From the NCBI GenBank assembly GCA_050485385.1, contig JBJHBG010000054.1:1-31731 (forward strand): a DNA stretch of 31,731 nt, written 5' to 3'. Made by a program: the position numbers and the translations under genes. The DNA is from RECO01 sp050485385. Lineage in GTDB: Bacteria; Pseudomonadota; Alphaproteobacteria; Geminicoccales; Geminicoccaceae. Positions 8,319 through 16,227 of this stretch are shown here, piece by piece; position 1 is the first letter of the stretch; every line of letters begins with the position of its first letter. Below the pieces are notes generated by a model. It worked only from the letters and a program-made list of their open reading frames with translations, made no database searches and was not told the DNA's origin.

Positions 8319-10727
8319 TCAGATGTCGAGGTTCACGACCCGGAGGGCGTTGTCCTGGATGAACTCGCGGCGCGGCTCGACGACGTCGCCCATCAGCGTG
8401 GTGAAGATCTCGTCCGCCTCGTCCGCGTGATCGATCCTGACCTGGATGAGCGAGCGCACGGTCGGATCGAGCGTGGTCTCCCAGAGCTGCTCCGGGTTCA
8501 TCTCGCCCAGGCCCTTGTAGCGCTGGACCGAAAGGCCCTTGCGCCCCTCGGCGATGAGCGCCTCGATCAGGGCGGTCGGGCCGCTCACGGGCAAGCGGGT
8601 ATCCTTGCGGACCAGCGTGGTGGAGGGGTCGGTCAGCTCCGGCGCCTCGATCAGCGCTTGGGCCAGTCTCCGGCCTTCGCCCGAACGGAACAGCGCCACG
8701 TCGACGCGCCAGTCCTCCCGCCGCTCGATGCGCGCGCGGTGGAAGCGGAGCGTGTCGCCGGCCACGAGGTCGGCCGTCCAGGTACCGTCGCCGGCCTCGG
8801 TAAGGCGGCGGGCGACGGCTTGGCCGAGGCTCAACAGATCGGCCTCCTCTTCGGGCGGCCGCTCGCCGAAGGCGCCGGCAACGGCCAGCGCGTCGAGCAC
8901 CTCGACGGGCACGCGCTGGGCCAGCGTCGTCACCAGGTCGTGAGCCCGGCGCGCCTGTTCCGCGACCTCGGCGAAGCGTTCGGCGGACAAGGCTTCACCC
9001 CCGACTTCGAGCACGGCATCGGCGGCGGCAGTCTCCAGGAGATAGGCCTCGAGCGCCGCGTCGTTCTTGAGGTAGGTCTCGCGCTGGCCGCGCTTGACTT
9101 TGTAGAGCGGCGGCTGGGCGATGTAGAGATAGCCGCCTTCCACGATCTCGGGCATGTGCCGATAGAGGAAGGTCAGCAAGAGCGTGCGGATGTGCGAGCC
9201 GTCGACGTCGGCGTCGGTCATGACGACGATGCGGTGGTAGCGCAGCTTGGCGATGTCGAATTCGTCGCCGATGCCGGTACCCAGCGCCGTGATCAGCGTG
9301 CCGATCTCCTGGCTGGAGAGGATCTTGTCGAGCCGGGCGCGCTCGACGTTCAGGATCTTGCCCCTGAGCGGCAGGATGGCTTGGAAGGCGCGGTCGCGGC
9401 CCTGCTTGGCGGAGCCGCCGGCGCTGTCGCCCTCGACGATGAAGATCTCGGCCTTGGCCGGGTCGCGCTCCTGGCAGTCGGCGAGCTTGCCCGGCAGGTT
9501 GGCGACGTCGAGGGCGCCCTTCCTGCGCGTCAGCTCGCGCGCCCGCCGTGCCGCCTCGCGGGCCGTCGCCGCCTCGATCACCTTGGCGACGATGGTCCGG
9601 GCATGGGCCGGGTTCTCGCCGAACCAGCGGGCGAGACCGTCGCCGACCACGTTCTGGACCACGGCTGCGACCTCGGAGCTGACCAGCTTGTCCTTGGTCT
9701 GCGAGGAGAACTTGGGGTCCGGCATCTTGACCGACAGCACGCAGGTCAGGCCCTCGCGCGCATCGTCGCCGATCATCTGGACCTTCTGCGCCTTCTGGTT
9801 GCCGCTCTCCTGGACGTAGGCGTTGATGGCGCGCGTGAGCGCCGCCCTGAAGCCCGCCAGATGCGTGCCGCCGTCCCGCTGCGGGATGTTGTTGGTGAAG
9901 CAGAGGCAGGTCTCGTGATAGCCGTCGTTCCACTGCAGCGCGCAGTCGACCGCGATGCCGTCCCGCATGCCCTCGAGGAGGATCGGCGGCTGGAACAGCG
10001 CCTGCTTCTTCCGGTCCTGATAGGTGACGAAGGCCGCAACCCCGCCCTCGTAGTGCAGCCGCTCCTCCTTGGGCGGATCCTCCCGCTCGTCGCGCAGCAC
10101 GATCAGCACGCCCGAGTTGAGAAAGGCCAGCTCGCGCAGACGGTGCTCCAGGGTCTGGTAGCTGAACCGGGTGTCGCTGAAGACGCCGATCGAGGGCATG
10201 AAGGTGACGCGGGTGCCGCGCTTGCCCGGCGCCTCCCCCTTGATCGCCAACGGTGCCGCCGGCTCGCCGCCGTGTTGGAAGCGCATGTGGTGGTGCTGGC
10301 CGTCACGCCAGATGTCGAGGTCGAGCCAGTCGGAGAGGCCGTTCACCACCGAGATGCCGACGCCGTGCAGGCCGCCCGACACCTTGTAGGAGTTCTGGTT
10401 GAACTTCCCGCCGGCATGCAGCCGGGTCATGATCACCTCGGCGGCGGACACGCCCTCGCCCTGGTGGATGTCGACCGGAATGCCGCGGCCGTCGTCGGTC
10501 ACGCTGACCGAGCCGTCCTTGTTGAGCGTCACGTCGACGCGGGTCGCATAGCCGGCGAGCGCCTCGTCGACGGCGTTGTCCACCACCTCGAACACCATGT
10601 GGTGCAGACCGGAGCCGTCGTCGGTGTCGCCGATGTACATGCCCGGCCGCATGCGCACCGCTTCCAGCCCCTCCAGCACCTGGATGGAGGTGGAATCGTA
10701 GGTGGGCTCGATCGGTTCAGACGACAT
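8319..10727 (-). CDS. gyrB: DNA gyrase subunit B
   Basis: 802 residues, matching the long proteobacterial form. The start at 10727 gives the usual N-terminus before the DSTSIQVLEGLEAVRMRPGMYIG motif; a further in-frame ATG at 10772 adds 15 residues and would overlap recF more deeply. The GHKL ATPase has catalytic E47 in HHMVFEVVDNAVDEA, DDGRGIP and GGLHGVG. The Toprim domain has EGDSAGG at 432-438 and DADVDG at 505-510. The proteobacterial insert of about 160 residues follows, then the QRYKGLGEMN motif. With GyrA (not in the window) it introduces negative supercoils using ATP and is the target of novobiocin-class compounds. Its start overlaps the recF stop by 11 bases and AAGG lies about 9 bases upstream inside recF. 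Confidence 0.99.
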   Translation of the reverse strand: MSSEPIEPTYDSTSIQVLEGLEAVRMRPGMYIGDTDDGSGLHHMVFEVVDNAVDEALAGYATRVDVTLNKDGSVSVTDDGRGIPVDIHQGEGVSAAEVIMTRLHAGGKFNQNSYKVSGGLHGVGISVVNGLSDWLDLDIWRDGQHHHMRFQHGGEPAAPLAIKGEAPGKRGTRVTFMPSIGVFSDTRFSYQTLEHRLRELAFLNSGVLIVLRDEREDPPKEERLHYEGGVAAFVTYQDRKKQALFQPPILLEGMRDGIAVDCALQWNDGYHETCLCFTNNIPQRDGGTHLAGFRAALTRAINAYVQESGNQKAQKVQMIGDDAREGLTCVLSVKMPDPKFSSQTKDKLVSSEVAAVVQNVVGDGLARWFGENPAHARTIVAKVIEAATAREAARRARELTRRKGALDVANLPGKLADCQERDPAKAEIFIVEGDSAGGSAKQGRDRAFQAILPLRGKILNVERARLDKILSSQEIGTLITALGTGIGDEFDIAKLRYHRIVVMTDADVDGSHIRTLLLTFLYRHMPEIVEGGYLYIAQPPLYKVKRGQRETYLKNDAALEAYLLETAAADAVLEVGGEALSAERFAEVAEQARRAHDLVTTLAQRVPVEVLDALAVAGAFGERPPEEEADLLSLGQAVARRLTEAGDGTWTADLVAGDTLRFHRARIERREDWRVDVALFRSGEGRRLAQALIEAPELTDPSTTLVRKDTRLPVSGPTALIEALIAEGRKGLSVQRYKGLGEMNPEQLWETTLDPTVRSLIQVRIDHADEADEIFTTLMGDVVEPRREFIQDNALRVVNLDI

Positions 10728-11886
10728 CGACGGATACCTTCGCTTGGTCGACGGTGAGGAACTGGGCAGCATGACGGAGGTCGAAAAAGCCGTCGGGCTC
10801 GGTGCCGGTGAGCCAGGCCTGCGCCCCGGTGGCGACGATCTCCCGGGCGAGTTCCTGGCGGCGGCGGCGATCGAGGTGGGCCGCCACCTCGTCGAGCAAG
10901 AGTAGCGGCCAGCGGCCGGTGCGGTCGCGGCCGAGGCGGCTTTCGGCGAGCACGAGGCCCACCAGCAGGGCCTTCTGCCGCCCGGTCGAGAGACGGACCG
11001 CCGGCACGTCCTCCTCGACGTCGTGGACGACGAGGTCGCTGCGGTGCGGACCGTGGCGGGCGCCGCCGCTCTCGCGGTCGTCGCCGCGGCTTTGCGCCAG
11101 GGCGTGGGCGAGGCGGTCCTCGACGTCCACCGCCGCCTCGCCCGCGACGAGCTGCCGCTCGACCTCGCCTTCGACCGCCAACCGGGCGACGGGGAAGGGC
11201 GTGCGGCGCTCGGCGAGCCGGCGGTTCAACTCGGCCGTGACTTCCAGCCGGGCCGCGGCAACGGCGACACCGCTCTCGGCCGCCTGCCGCTCCAGGCTTG
11301 CCAGCCACATGCGGTCCACGCCGCCGCTGCGCAACAGCTTCGAGCGTTCGCGGATCAGGTGTTCGTAGCGGGCGAGTTGGCGAGCGTGGGTCGGATCGCC
11401 CGCATGGACGAGACGGTCGAGGAAGCGGCGACGGGCGGAGGTGCCCTCGACGAACAGCCGGTCCATCGCGGGCGTCAGCCACACCGCGGCGGTGGCCTCG
11501 GCGAGGCGGGCGGAGCTGGCGAGGACGGTGCCGTCGAGATGCACCTCGCGCCGCTCGGCCTGCGGTGCGAGGCCGGTGCCGACGCGGCGCGGGCCGTCCG
11601 GCGTGGCGAAGCGGCCGAACACGGCGAAGCTCCCGTTGCCCCCGGCCATCGGCAGATCGCGCAACGCCGCGCGGCGCAGGCCGCGCCCCGGCACCAGCAG
11701 GGAAAGCGCCTCCAACAGGTTCGTCTTGCCGGCGCCGTTGGGACCGGTCAGGACCGCCGACCGTCCATCCAACTCCAACGCGAGCCGGTCGTAGTTGCGG
11801 AAGGCGGTAAGTTCCAGGCCGAGCAGCGCGACGCGGTCGAGCGCCGGCAGCGTCGGCTCGGTCACCAGTTCGAGTGCCGCCGGCAT
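10717..11886 (-). CDS. recF: DNA replication and repair protein RecF
   Basis: 389 residues. The Walker A motif GPNGAGKT is at 48-55, the SMC-like signature is STGRQKALLVGL, and Walker B is PLLLLDEVAAHLD near the C-terminus. RecF loads RecA at gaps and stalled forks together with RecO and RecR. The ATG at 11886-11884 shares its last base region with the dnaN stop (TGATG), so the two are translationally coupled; the start is also set by the LLGLELTAFRNYDRL beta strand that follows. The open frame extends upstream across dnaN, but that part is a shadow of dnaN and should be ignored. The length is within the normal range of 350-390. Confidence 0.97.
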   Translation of the reverse strand: MPAALELVTEPTLPALDRVALLGLELTAFRNYDRLALELDGRSAVLTGPNGAGKTNLLEALSLLVPGRGLRRAALRDLPMAGGNGSFAVFGRFATPDGPRRVGTGLAPQAERREVHLDGTVLASSARLAEATAAVWLTPAMDRLFVEGTSARRRFLDRLVHAGDPTHARQLARYEHLIRERSKLLRSGGVDRMWLASLERQAAESGVAVAAARLEVTAELNRRLAERRTPFPVARLAVEGEVERQLVAGEAAVDVEDRLAHALAQSRGDDRESGGARHGPHRSDLVVHDVEEDVPAVRLSTGRQKALLVGLVLAESRLGRDRTGRWPLLLLDEVAAHLDRRRRQELAREIVATGAQAWLTGTEPDGFFDLRHAAQFLTVDQAKVSVDVV

Positions 11887-13001
11887 CAAACTCGCATCGG
11901 CATCAGGACATAGACCACGCCGGCGTCGCCGGAATCGCGGACGAGGGTAGGGGCGGCCGGCGAGGCGATCTCGAGGTCGAGCGTATCGCCCGAGATCTGG
12001 GCCAGCATTTCCAGCACGTAACGGGCGTTGAAGCCGATCTCCAAGGGGGTGTCGGCATAGGCGACGTCCAACTCGTCCTGGCCGCGGCCGGCCTCGGAGC
12101 TGATCGCCGTCAGCGTCAGCCGGCCGGAGGTGAGGCCGAGCTTGATCGCGCGGGTCTTTTCGGTGGCGATGGTCGAGACCCGGTCGACCGCCTTGGCGAA
12201 GGCCTGGGTGTCGAGGGTGCAGCGCTTGTCGTTGCTCTGCGGGATGACGCGCTCGTAGTCGGGGAAGGTGCCGTCGATCAACCGTGAGGTGAGCTGGGCG
12301 TCGGCGACCTTGAGCTGGATCTTGCTCGCCGACAGGCTGACGTGGACGTCGTCGGCGCCGTCGATCAACTTCCTGATCTCGCCCACCGCTTTCCTCGGCA
12401 CGATGATCGGCGGCATGCCGGCGGCCCCGTCGGGCAGCGCGGTCTCGACCTTGGCGAGCCGGTGGCCGTCGGTGGCGACCGCGCGCAGTGACGACGCCGC
12501 ACCCTGCTCGACCGTGTGCAGGTGCAGGCCGTTCAGGTAGTAGCGCGCTTCCTCGGTCGACATGGCGAAGCGCGCCTTGTCGATCAGCCGCGCCAGCTCC
12601 TTCGCCTTCATCTTGAAGCTGCGCTCGAAACTCTCCGTGTTCATCGACGGGAAGTCGGCGGCGGGCAGCGTCGGCAGGTCGAACACGGTGCGGCCGGCCG
12701 TCACGGTGGCTTCGCTGCGCTCGGATTCCTTGGCGATCTGGACGGTGGTGCCCTCGGGCAGCTTCCTCACCACGTCGAACAGCGTGTGCGCCGGCAAGGT
12801 AACGGCACCTGCACGCAGCACGTCGGCCGGCGCGGACTCCTGGATGGTCAGCTCCAGGTCGGTGGCGACGAGGCCCAGGCGCCCTTCCGCCGCATCCATG
12901 CGGACGTTGCCGAGGATCGGGATGGTGGTGCGCCGCTCGACCACGTTCTGGGCGTGGTTGAGCAGCGTCAGGAGATTGCTCCGCTCGATGGAAACTTGCA
13001 T
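11886..13001 (-). CDS. dnaN: DNA polymerase III beta subunit (sliding clamp)
   Basis: 371 residues, the usual clamp length, with the expected start MQVSIERSNLLTLLNHAQNVVERRTTIPIL. Three similar clamp folds run about 1-120, 128-247 and 250-371. The hydrophobic cleft region includes TDGHRLAK, and the chain ends VYVLMPMRV, which is the canonical C-terminal P-M-R element that contacts partners. The homodimeric ring tethers replicative polymerase and repair factors to DNA. It lies 165 bases downstream of dnaA and overlaps recF by one base. A purine-rich GAGGA lies upstream of the ATG but is rather distant (about 14 bases). Confidence 0.99.
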   Translation of the reverse strand: MQVSIERSNLLTLLNHAQNVVERRTTIPILGNVRMDAAEGRLGLVATDLELTIQESAPADVLRAGAVTLPAHTLFDVVRKLPEGTTVQIAKESERSEATVTAGRTVFDLPTLPAADFPSMNTESFERSFKMKAKELARLIDKARFAMSTEEARYYLNGLHLHTVEQGAASSLRAVATDGHRLAKVETALPDGAAGMPPIIVPRKAVGEIRKLIDGADDVHVSLSASKIQLKVADAQLTSRLIDGTFPDYERVIPQSNDKRCTLDTQAFAKAVDRVSTIATEKTRAIKLGLTSGRLTLTAISSEAGRGQDELDVAYADTPLEIGFNARYVLEMLAQISGDTLDLEIASPAAPTLVRDSGDAGVVYVLMPMRV

Positions 13002-13076
13002 CGCCGGCCGGTGGTCCTCGTCGGTTGGGGATGACCCGGAGGTGCTGGCACCCCTTCGCGTTGGGCAAGGACTGCG

Positions 13077-13104
13077 AGCATAGCAGAACTACGCCATCCG
13101 ACAG
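13077..13104 (-). promoter_or_regulatory. candidate extended -10 promoter for dnaN-recF-gyrB
   Basis: On the minus strand TGCTATGCT at 13077-13085 gives a -10 hexamer TATGCT with the TGn extension. CTGTCG at about 13099-13104 is a weak -35 at a 16-base spacing. It sits about 75 bases upstream of the dnaN start, in the dnaA-dnaN gap (13002-13166), where no clear terminator is seen, so read-through from dnaA is also likely. Confidence 0.33.
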
Positions 13105-13166
13105 CCTTTTTCGCGCCTACGCGCCGCGTTCGGGCAGATTGGGAGCGATCCCGGACGACCGCCGAC

Positions 13167-14546
13167 CTAGCCTTGCAGCCGGCGGCGCAGCGCCTCGACG
13201 TCGCGGGCGATGGTCTCGTCCTCGCGCATCAGCTCGTCCACCTTCTTCACGGCGTGCATGACGGTGGTGTGATCGCGGCCGCCGAAGCGCCGGCCGATCT
13301 CCGGTAGCGAGCGCGGCGTGAGCTGCTTGGCGAGGTACATCGCCACCTGCCGTGGCCGCGCGACCACGCGCGACCGGCGTTTGGACTGCATGTCGGCGAG
13401 CTTCAGGTTGTAGTGGGCGACCACCGCTTTTTGAATGTCGTCGATGGAGATGCGCCGCTCGTTGGCACGCAACAGGTCGTGCAGCACTTCCTGCGCGGTC
13501 TCCAGAGTCAACGGCCGGCCGAGCAGCGTCGTCTGGTGGACGACCCGGTTCAAGGCCCCCTCGAGCTCGCGCACGTTGGAGGTGATCCGCTCGGCAAGGA
13601 ACTCCAACAGCGCCGGCGGCACCGCGACGTTCGGCATTTTCGCGGCCTTGGTCTGGAGAATACCGAGCCGCAGCTCGTAGGTGGTGGGATGGATGTCGGC
13701 GACCAGCCCCCAGCTCAGCCGCGAGCGGACGCGCTCCTCCAAGTCCTCCAGGGCCGACGGGCTGCGGTCGGCCGAGATGACGATCTGGCTGCCCCGTTCG
13801 ATCAACTCGTTGAAGGTGTGGAAGAACTCCTCCTGCGTGTTGTTCTTGCCGCCGATGAACTGCACGTCGTCGACCATCAGGAGGTCGACCGAACGGAACA
13901 GCTCCTTGAAGCTCAAGGTCGTGTTGGACGTGAGCGCCCGCACGAACTGGTACATGAACTTCTCGGCGGACAGGTACACGACACGGCGCGAGGGGTCTTG
14001 GCGGCGGACCTCCCAGGCGATGGCGTGCATCAGGTGGGTCTTGCCGAGGCCGACGCCGCTGTAGAGGAACAACGGGTTGAAGGGCGGCTTCGCCGACGAG
14101 GCCACCCGCTTGGCGGCGGCAAAGGCGAAGTCGTTGCTTTTGGCGACGACGTAGTTGTCGAACGTGAAGCGCGGATCGATCGGCGCCGAATAGCCGTCGA
14201 TCGGCTGCTGGGCTTGGCTGGGACGGGGCAGCTGGACCGGTGCCGGCGGCTCCGGATTGGGTGCGAGCCGCAGACCCGACGTCACCCCGCTCACGTCGAG
14301 CGCAACCTTGCGAACCTGAGGATTGACGCGTGCCCAGAACGTGCGGATGCGGTCGGCGTAGTGGGCTGCGACCCAATCGCGCATGAACGGCGTGGGCGCG
14401 CCGATCACCACGCGGTCGCCGTCCAGCTCGGCCGCGTGCAGCGGCTGCAGCCACGTCGTGTAGGCCGTATCACCAACCTCGTCGCGGAGCATGTCCTGCA
14501 CGTCTGCCCATTGCTGCTCCAGGTTCTTGGTCGACGACACGAGCAT
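13167..14546 (-). CDS. dnaA: chromosomal replication initiator protein DnaA
   Basis: 459 residues from the ATG at 14546, chosen because GGGAGAG lies 4-10 bases upstream; an earlier ATG at 14588 adds 14 residues without a ribosome site. Domain I (about 1-90) contains the WLQPL helix, and domain II (90-125) is a short Pro/Gln linker. Domain III is the AAA+ core: DNYVVAKSNDFAFAAA, Walker A SGVGLGKTH with K169, Walker B MVDDVQF at 224-230, and sensor regions. Domain IV ends with the DNA-binding signature GRDHTTVMHA at 423-432. DnaA-ATP opens oriC. The gene heads the dnaA-dnaN-recF-gyrB block and follows rpsT on the same strand, separated by a 438-base non-coding gap. Confidence 0.99.
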   Translation of the reverse strand: MLVSSTKNLEQQWADVQDMLRDEVGDTAYTTWLQPLHAAELDGDRVVIGAPTPFMRDWVAAHYADRIRTFWARVNPQVRKVALDVSGVTSGLRLAPNPEPPAPVQLPRPSQAQQPIDGYSAPIDPRFTFDNYVVAKSNDFAFAAAKRVASSAKPPFNPLFLYSGVGLGKTHLMHAIAWEVRRQDPSRRVVYLSAEKFMYQFVRALTSNTTLSFKELFRSVDLLMVDDVQFIGGKNNTQEEFFHTFNELIERGSQIVISADRSPSALEDLEERVRSRLSWGLVADIHPTTYELRLGILQTKAAKMPNVAVPPALLEFLAERITSNVRELEGALNRVVHQTTLLGRPLTLETAQEVLHDLLRANERRISIDDIQKAVVAHYNLKLADMQSKRRSRVVARPRQVAMYLAKQLTPRSLPEIGRRFGGRDHTTVMHAVKKVDELMREDETIARDVEALRRRLQG

Positions 14547-14761
14547 GGTCTCTCCCGGTCCGATCGCGGAGCCTTGGCCGGCCCGCATTGGATTGTCGTT
14601 GCGGCGACACGGCCCCGCGTGACCCGCCTACCGTTCGGCCCAGACATCCCGCAAGGCCACTACGCGCACCGAGTCTCGATGCACGGCATCGACAACACGA
14701 GAATTCAAATAAAGCTCAGCAACATCCAAGACTCCGCAGCATCGATACCTCCGAAACTACG

Positions 14762-14779
14762 CGTTCCGTGCGCGGAACG
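14762..14779. repeat. 7-bp inverted repeat in the dnaA upstream region
   Basis: CGTTCCG at 14762-14768 and its complement CGGAACG at 14773-14779 flank a 4-base spacer. It lies about 220 bases upstream of the dnaA start and could be an operator or a small hairpin. No T-run follows, so it is not a terminator. I do not recognise a known factor's site. Confidence 0.5.
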
Positions 14780-14790
14780 AAGTCCTCGCG

Positions 14791-14800
14791 TCGTTAACGA
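14791..14800. repeat. perfect 10-bp palindrome TCGTTAACGA upstream of dnaA
   Basis: TCGTTAACGA is its own reverse complement and contains GTTAAC. It sits 11 bases beyond the neighbouring 7-bp inverted repeat. CtrA sites in alphaproteobacteria contain TTAA half-sites with a 7-base spacing, but a second TTAA at that distance is absent, so a CtrA call is not supported. Confidence 0.5.
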
Positions 14801-14878
14801 GCGTCTACCCATCTAGCCGAAGCGCAACCGGTCGAGCAAGTGGGCTGAAAAGGGAACGAGGTCAACGGGAAAACGGGT

Positions 14879-14913
14879 AAAAAAACCAAGGGCGCCGCAA
14901 AAAGCGACGCCCT
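14879..14913 (-). terminator. Rho-independent terminator of rpsT
   Basis: On the minus strand AGGGCGTCGC (14913-14904) pairs with GCGGCGCCCT (14898-14889) around a TTTTT loop, with one mismatch in ten pairs, and is followed by TGG and seven T residues (14885-14879). It lies 71 bases beyond the rpsT stop codon. This should separate rpsT transcription from dnaA. Confidence 0.85.
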
Positions 14914-14984
14914 GCCTAGACGACAGATAAATGCAATTTTATCGTAATGCGCGAAATACTATGGCGCGTAGCGTGAAAGTTACG

Positions 14985-15257
14985 TCAATTGGCCGGGCTG
15001 AGCTGGTTCACGCGTTGCGCCAACCGCGAGATCTTGCGGGCCGCAGTATTGCGATGCAGCACACCCTTCGTCACGCCACGCGCGATCTCGGGCTCGGCCT
15101 GCTTCAGGGCGGCCGACGCCGCTTCGGCGTTGCCGGCGGCGAGCGCCACCTCGAGCCGCTTCACGAAGGTGCGGATACGGCTGATGCGGGCCCGATTCAC
15201 CGCTGTGCGGCGCAAGGTTTGGCGGGCCCGCTTCTTGGCGGAGTGGGTGTTGGCCAT
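14985..15257 (-). CDS. rpsT: 30S ribosomal protein S20
   Basis: 90 residues, Lys/Arg/Ala-rich and helical, with the family start MANTHSAKKRARQ, the RTAVNRARISRIRTFVKRLE segment and the late GVLHRNTAARKISRLAQRVN helix. S20 binds 16S rRNA in the body of the small subunit. GAGGA lies upstream of the ATG. The gene has its own likely promoter (15290-15319) and terminator (14879-14913), so it is probably monocistronic. The position next to dnaA is typical of alphaproteobacteria. Confidence 0.98.
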   Translation of the reverse strand: MANTHSAKKRARQTLRRTAVNRARISRIRTFVKRLEVALAAGNAEAASAALKQAEPEIARGVTKGVLHRNTAARKISRLAQRVNQLSPAN

Positions 15258-15289
15258 GGGTACGGAACATCCTCGATTGAAGGGCGGTA

Positions 15290-15319
15290 GTGTTAGCCGC
15301 GGCGGGGGGACGAGGTCAA
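15290..15319 (-). promoter_or_regulatory. candidate sigma-70 promoter of rpsT
   Basis: On the minus strand TTGACC at 15319-15314 is one base from the -35 consensus. After an 18-base spacer TAACAC (15295-15290) serves as the -10; reading the -10 one base earlier (CTAACA) gives a 17-base spacer. A transcript would start near 15283, about 25 bases before the rpsT ATG. Strength and position fit a ribosomal protein gene. Confidence 0.6.
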
Positions 15320-15344
15320 TCGTCTTCCGCGCGGCGACCGCCGA

Positions 15345-16118
15345 TCAGCGGTCCTGGAACTCGGGGCTGCGCTTTTCGGCGAAGGCGGCCATACCCTCGC
15401 GCCGGTCCTCGGTGGCGAAGGTGGCGTAGAACAGGTGCCGCTCGACCTGCAGGCCGGTTTCGAGCGTGGTCTCGTAGGCTGCGTTCACGGCCTGCTTGGC
15501 CATGGCGACGATCGGCTTGGATTTCTCGGCGATGGTCTGGGCCAGCTTCATCGCTTCGTCGACCAGCGCGTCGACCGGGACCACCCGTGCGACGAGGTTG
15601 GCTCGCTCCGCCGCCTCGGCGTCGAGCATCCGTCCGGTAAGCACCATCTCCATCGCCTTGGACTTGCCGACCGCGCGGGTGAGCCGTTGCGTCCCGCCGG
15701 CACCGGGGATGGTGCCGAGGTTGATCTCGGGCTGGCCGAACTTGGCGTTGTCGGCGCAGATGATGATGTCGCACATCATCGCCAATTCGCAGCCGCCGCC
15801 GAGCGCGTAGCCCGCGACCGCGGCGATCACGGGCTTGCGGGTCCGCGCCACGCCTTGCCAGGGGGCGATGAAGTCGCCGACCGAGGCTTCGACGTAGTCC
15901 TTGGAGGCCATCTCCTTGATGTCCGCGCCGGCGGCGAAGGCCTTGTCCGAACCGGTGATGACCACGGCGGCGACGTCCGGATTGGCGTCGTACGCGGCGA
16001 GCACCTCGGTCAGTTCGGCAATCACTTGCGCGTTCAAGGCGTTCAACGCCTTCGGCCGGTTCAGCCGGACGAGGCCCACATGCCCGCGGGTTTCGACCAG
16101 GATCGTCTCGTACGCCAT
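15345..16118 (-). CDS. enoyl-CoA hydratase (crotonase family)
   Basis: 257 residues from the ATG at 16118, preceded by GGAGGAG at an ideal distance; the frame is open further upstream but without domain character. The crotonase fold is complete: NRPKALNALNAQV, the oxyanion segments GSDKAFAAGADIKEM and GYALGGGCELAMMCD, catalytic E111 (in GCELAM) and E131 (in GQPEINLGTIPGAGG), then QRLTRAVGK. Both glutamates needed for hydration of trans-2-enoyl-CoA are present, so it should be a true short-chain enoyl-CoA hydratase of beta-oxidation or a related pathway. It sits between mutM and rpsT on the same strand, an arrangement I recall from other alphaproteobacteria. Confidence 0.95.
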   Translation of the reverse strand: MAYETILVETRGHVGLVRLNRPKALNALNAQVIAELTEVLAAYDANPDVAAVVITGSDKAFAAGADIKEMASKDYVEASVGDFIAPWQGVARTRKPVIAAVAGYALGGGCELAMMCDIIICADNAKFGQPEINLGTIPGAGGTQRLTRAVGKSKAMEMVLTGRMLDAEAAERANLVARVVPVDALVDEAMKLAQTIAEKSKPIVAMAKQAVNAAYETTLETGLQVERHLFYATFATEDRREGMAAFAEKRSPEFQDR

Positions 16119-16227
16119 CGGTGCTCCTCCGGCCCGAGCGGGGGCCGTGCGGTGATCCGGGCGGGCTTCAATCACGGATGCGCGCCCCCGTCCAGCCCGG
16201 GCATCCTGGTGGCGGACGTCCGCCGCC

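Larger units (their letters stand above)
14547..14984. other. 438-base rpsT-dnaA intergenic region, possible dnaA control region or origin
   Basis: This is the longest gene-free stretch in the window. It holds, from right to left on the minus strand, the rpsT 3' region with an AT-rich inverted repeat (GATAAA at 14926-14931 against TTTATC at 14938-14943), the rpsT terminator (14879-14913), a purine-rich tract (14840-14888), two short dyads (14762-14779 and 14791-14800) and an AT-rich patch around 14699-14720 where a dnaA promoter could lie. GANTC sites, the CcrM methylation target, occur at 14671-14675 and 14731-14735. I looked for DnaA boxes of the TTATNCACA type on both strands and found none with a full match, so origin function is not supported directly. 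No credible coding frame is present; short open frames here lack ribosome sites. Confidence 0.5.

Noticed and set aside
8427..10757. A 776-codon plus-strand open frame antisense to gyrB
   Set aside because: gyrB is unmistakable on the other strand; the antisense product is Arg/Gly/His-rich without domains, as expected for a shadow frame in GC-rich DNA.
11887..13068. Reading the recF frame as a 783-residue fusion protein
   Set aside because: The upstream part is a shadow of dnaN; recF has a proper start at 11886 overlapping the dnaN stop.
14791..14800. CtrA binding site in the dnaA upstream region
   Set aside because: There is one GTTAAC but no second TTAA at the required 7-base spacing.
14926..14943. 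GATAAA/TTTATC inverted repeat as a pair of DnaA boxes
   Set aside because: Only the TTATC core matches; the CACA half of TTATNCACA is missing on both arms.
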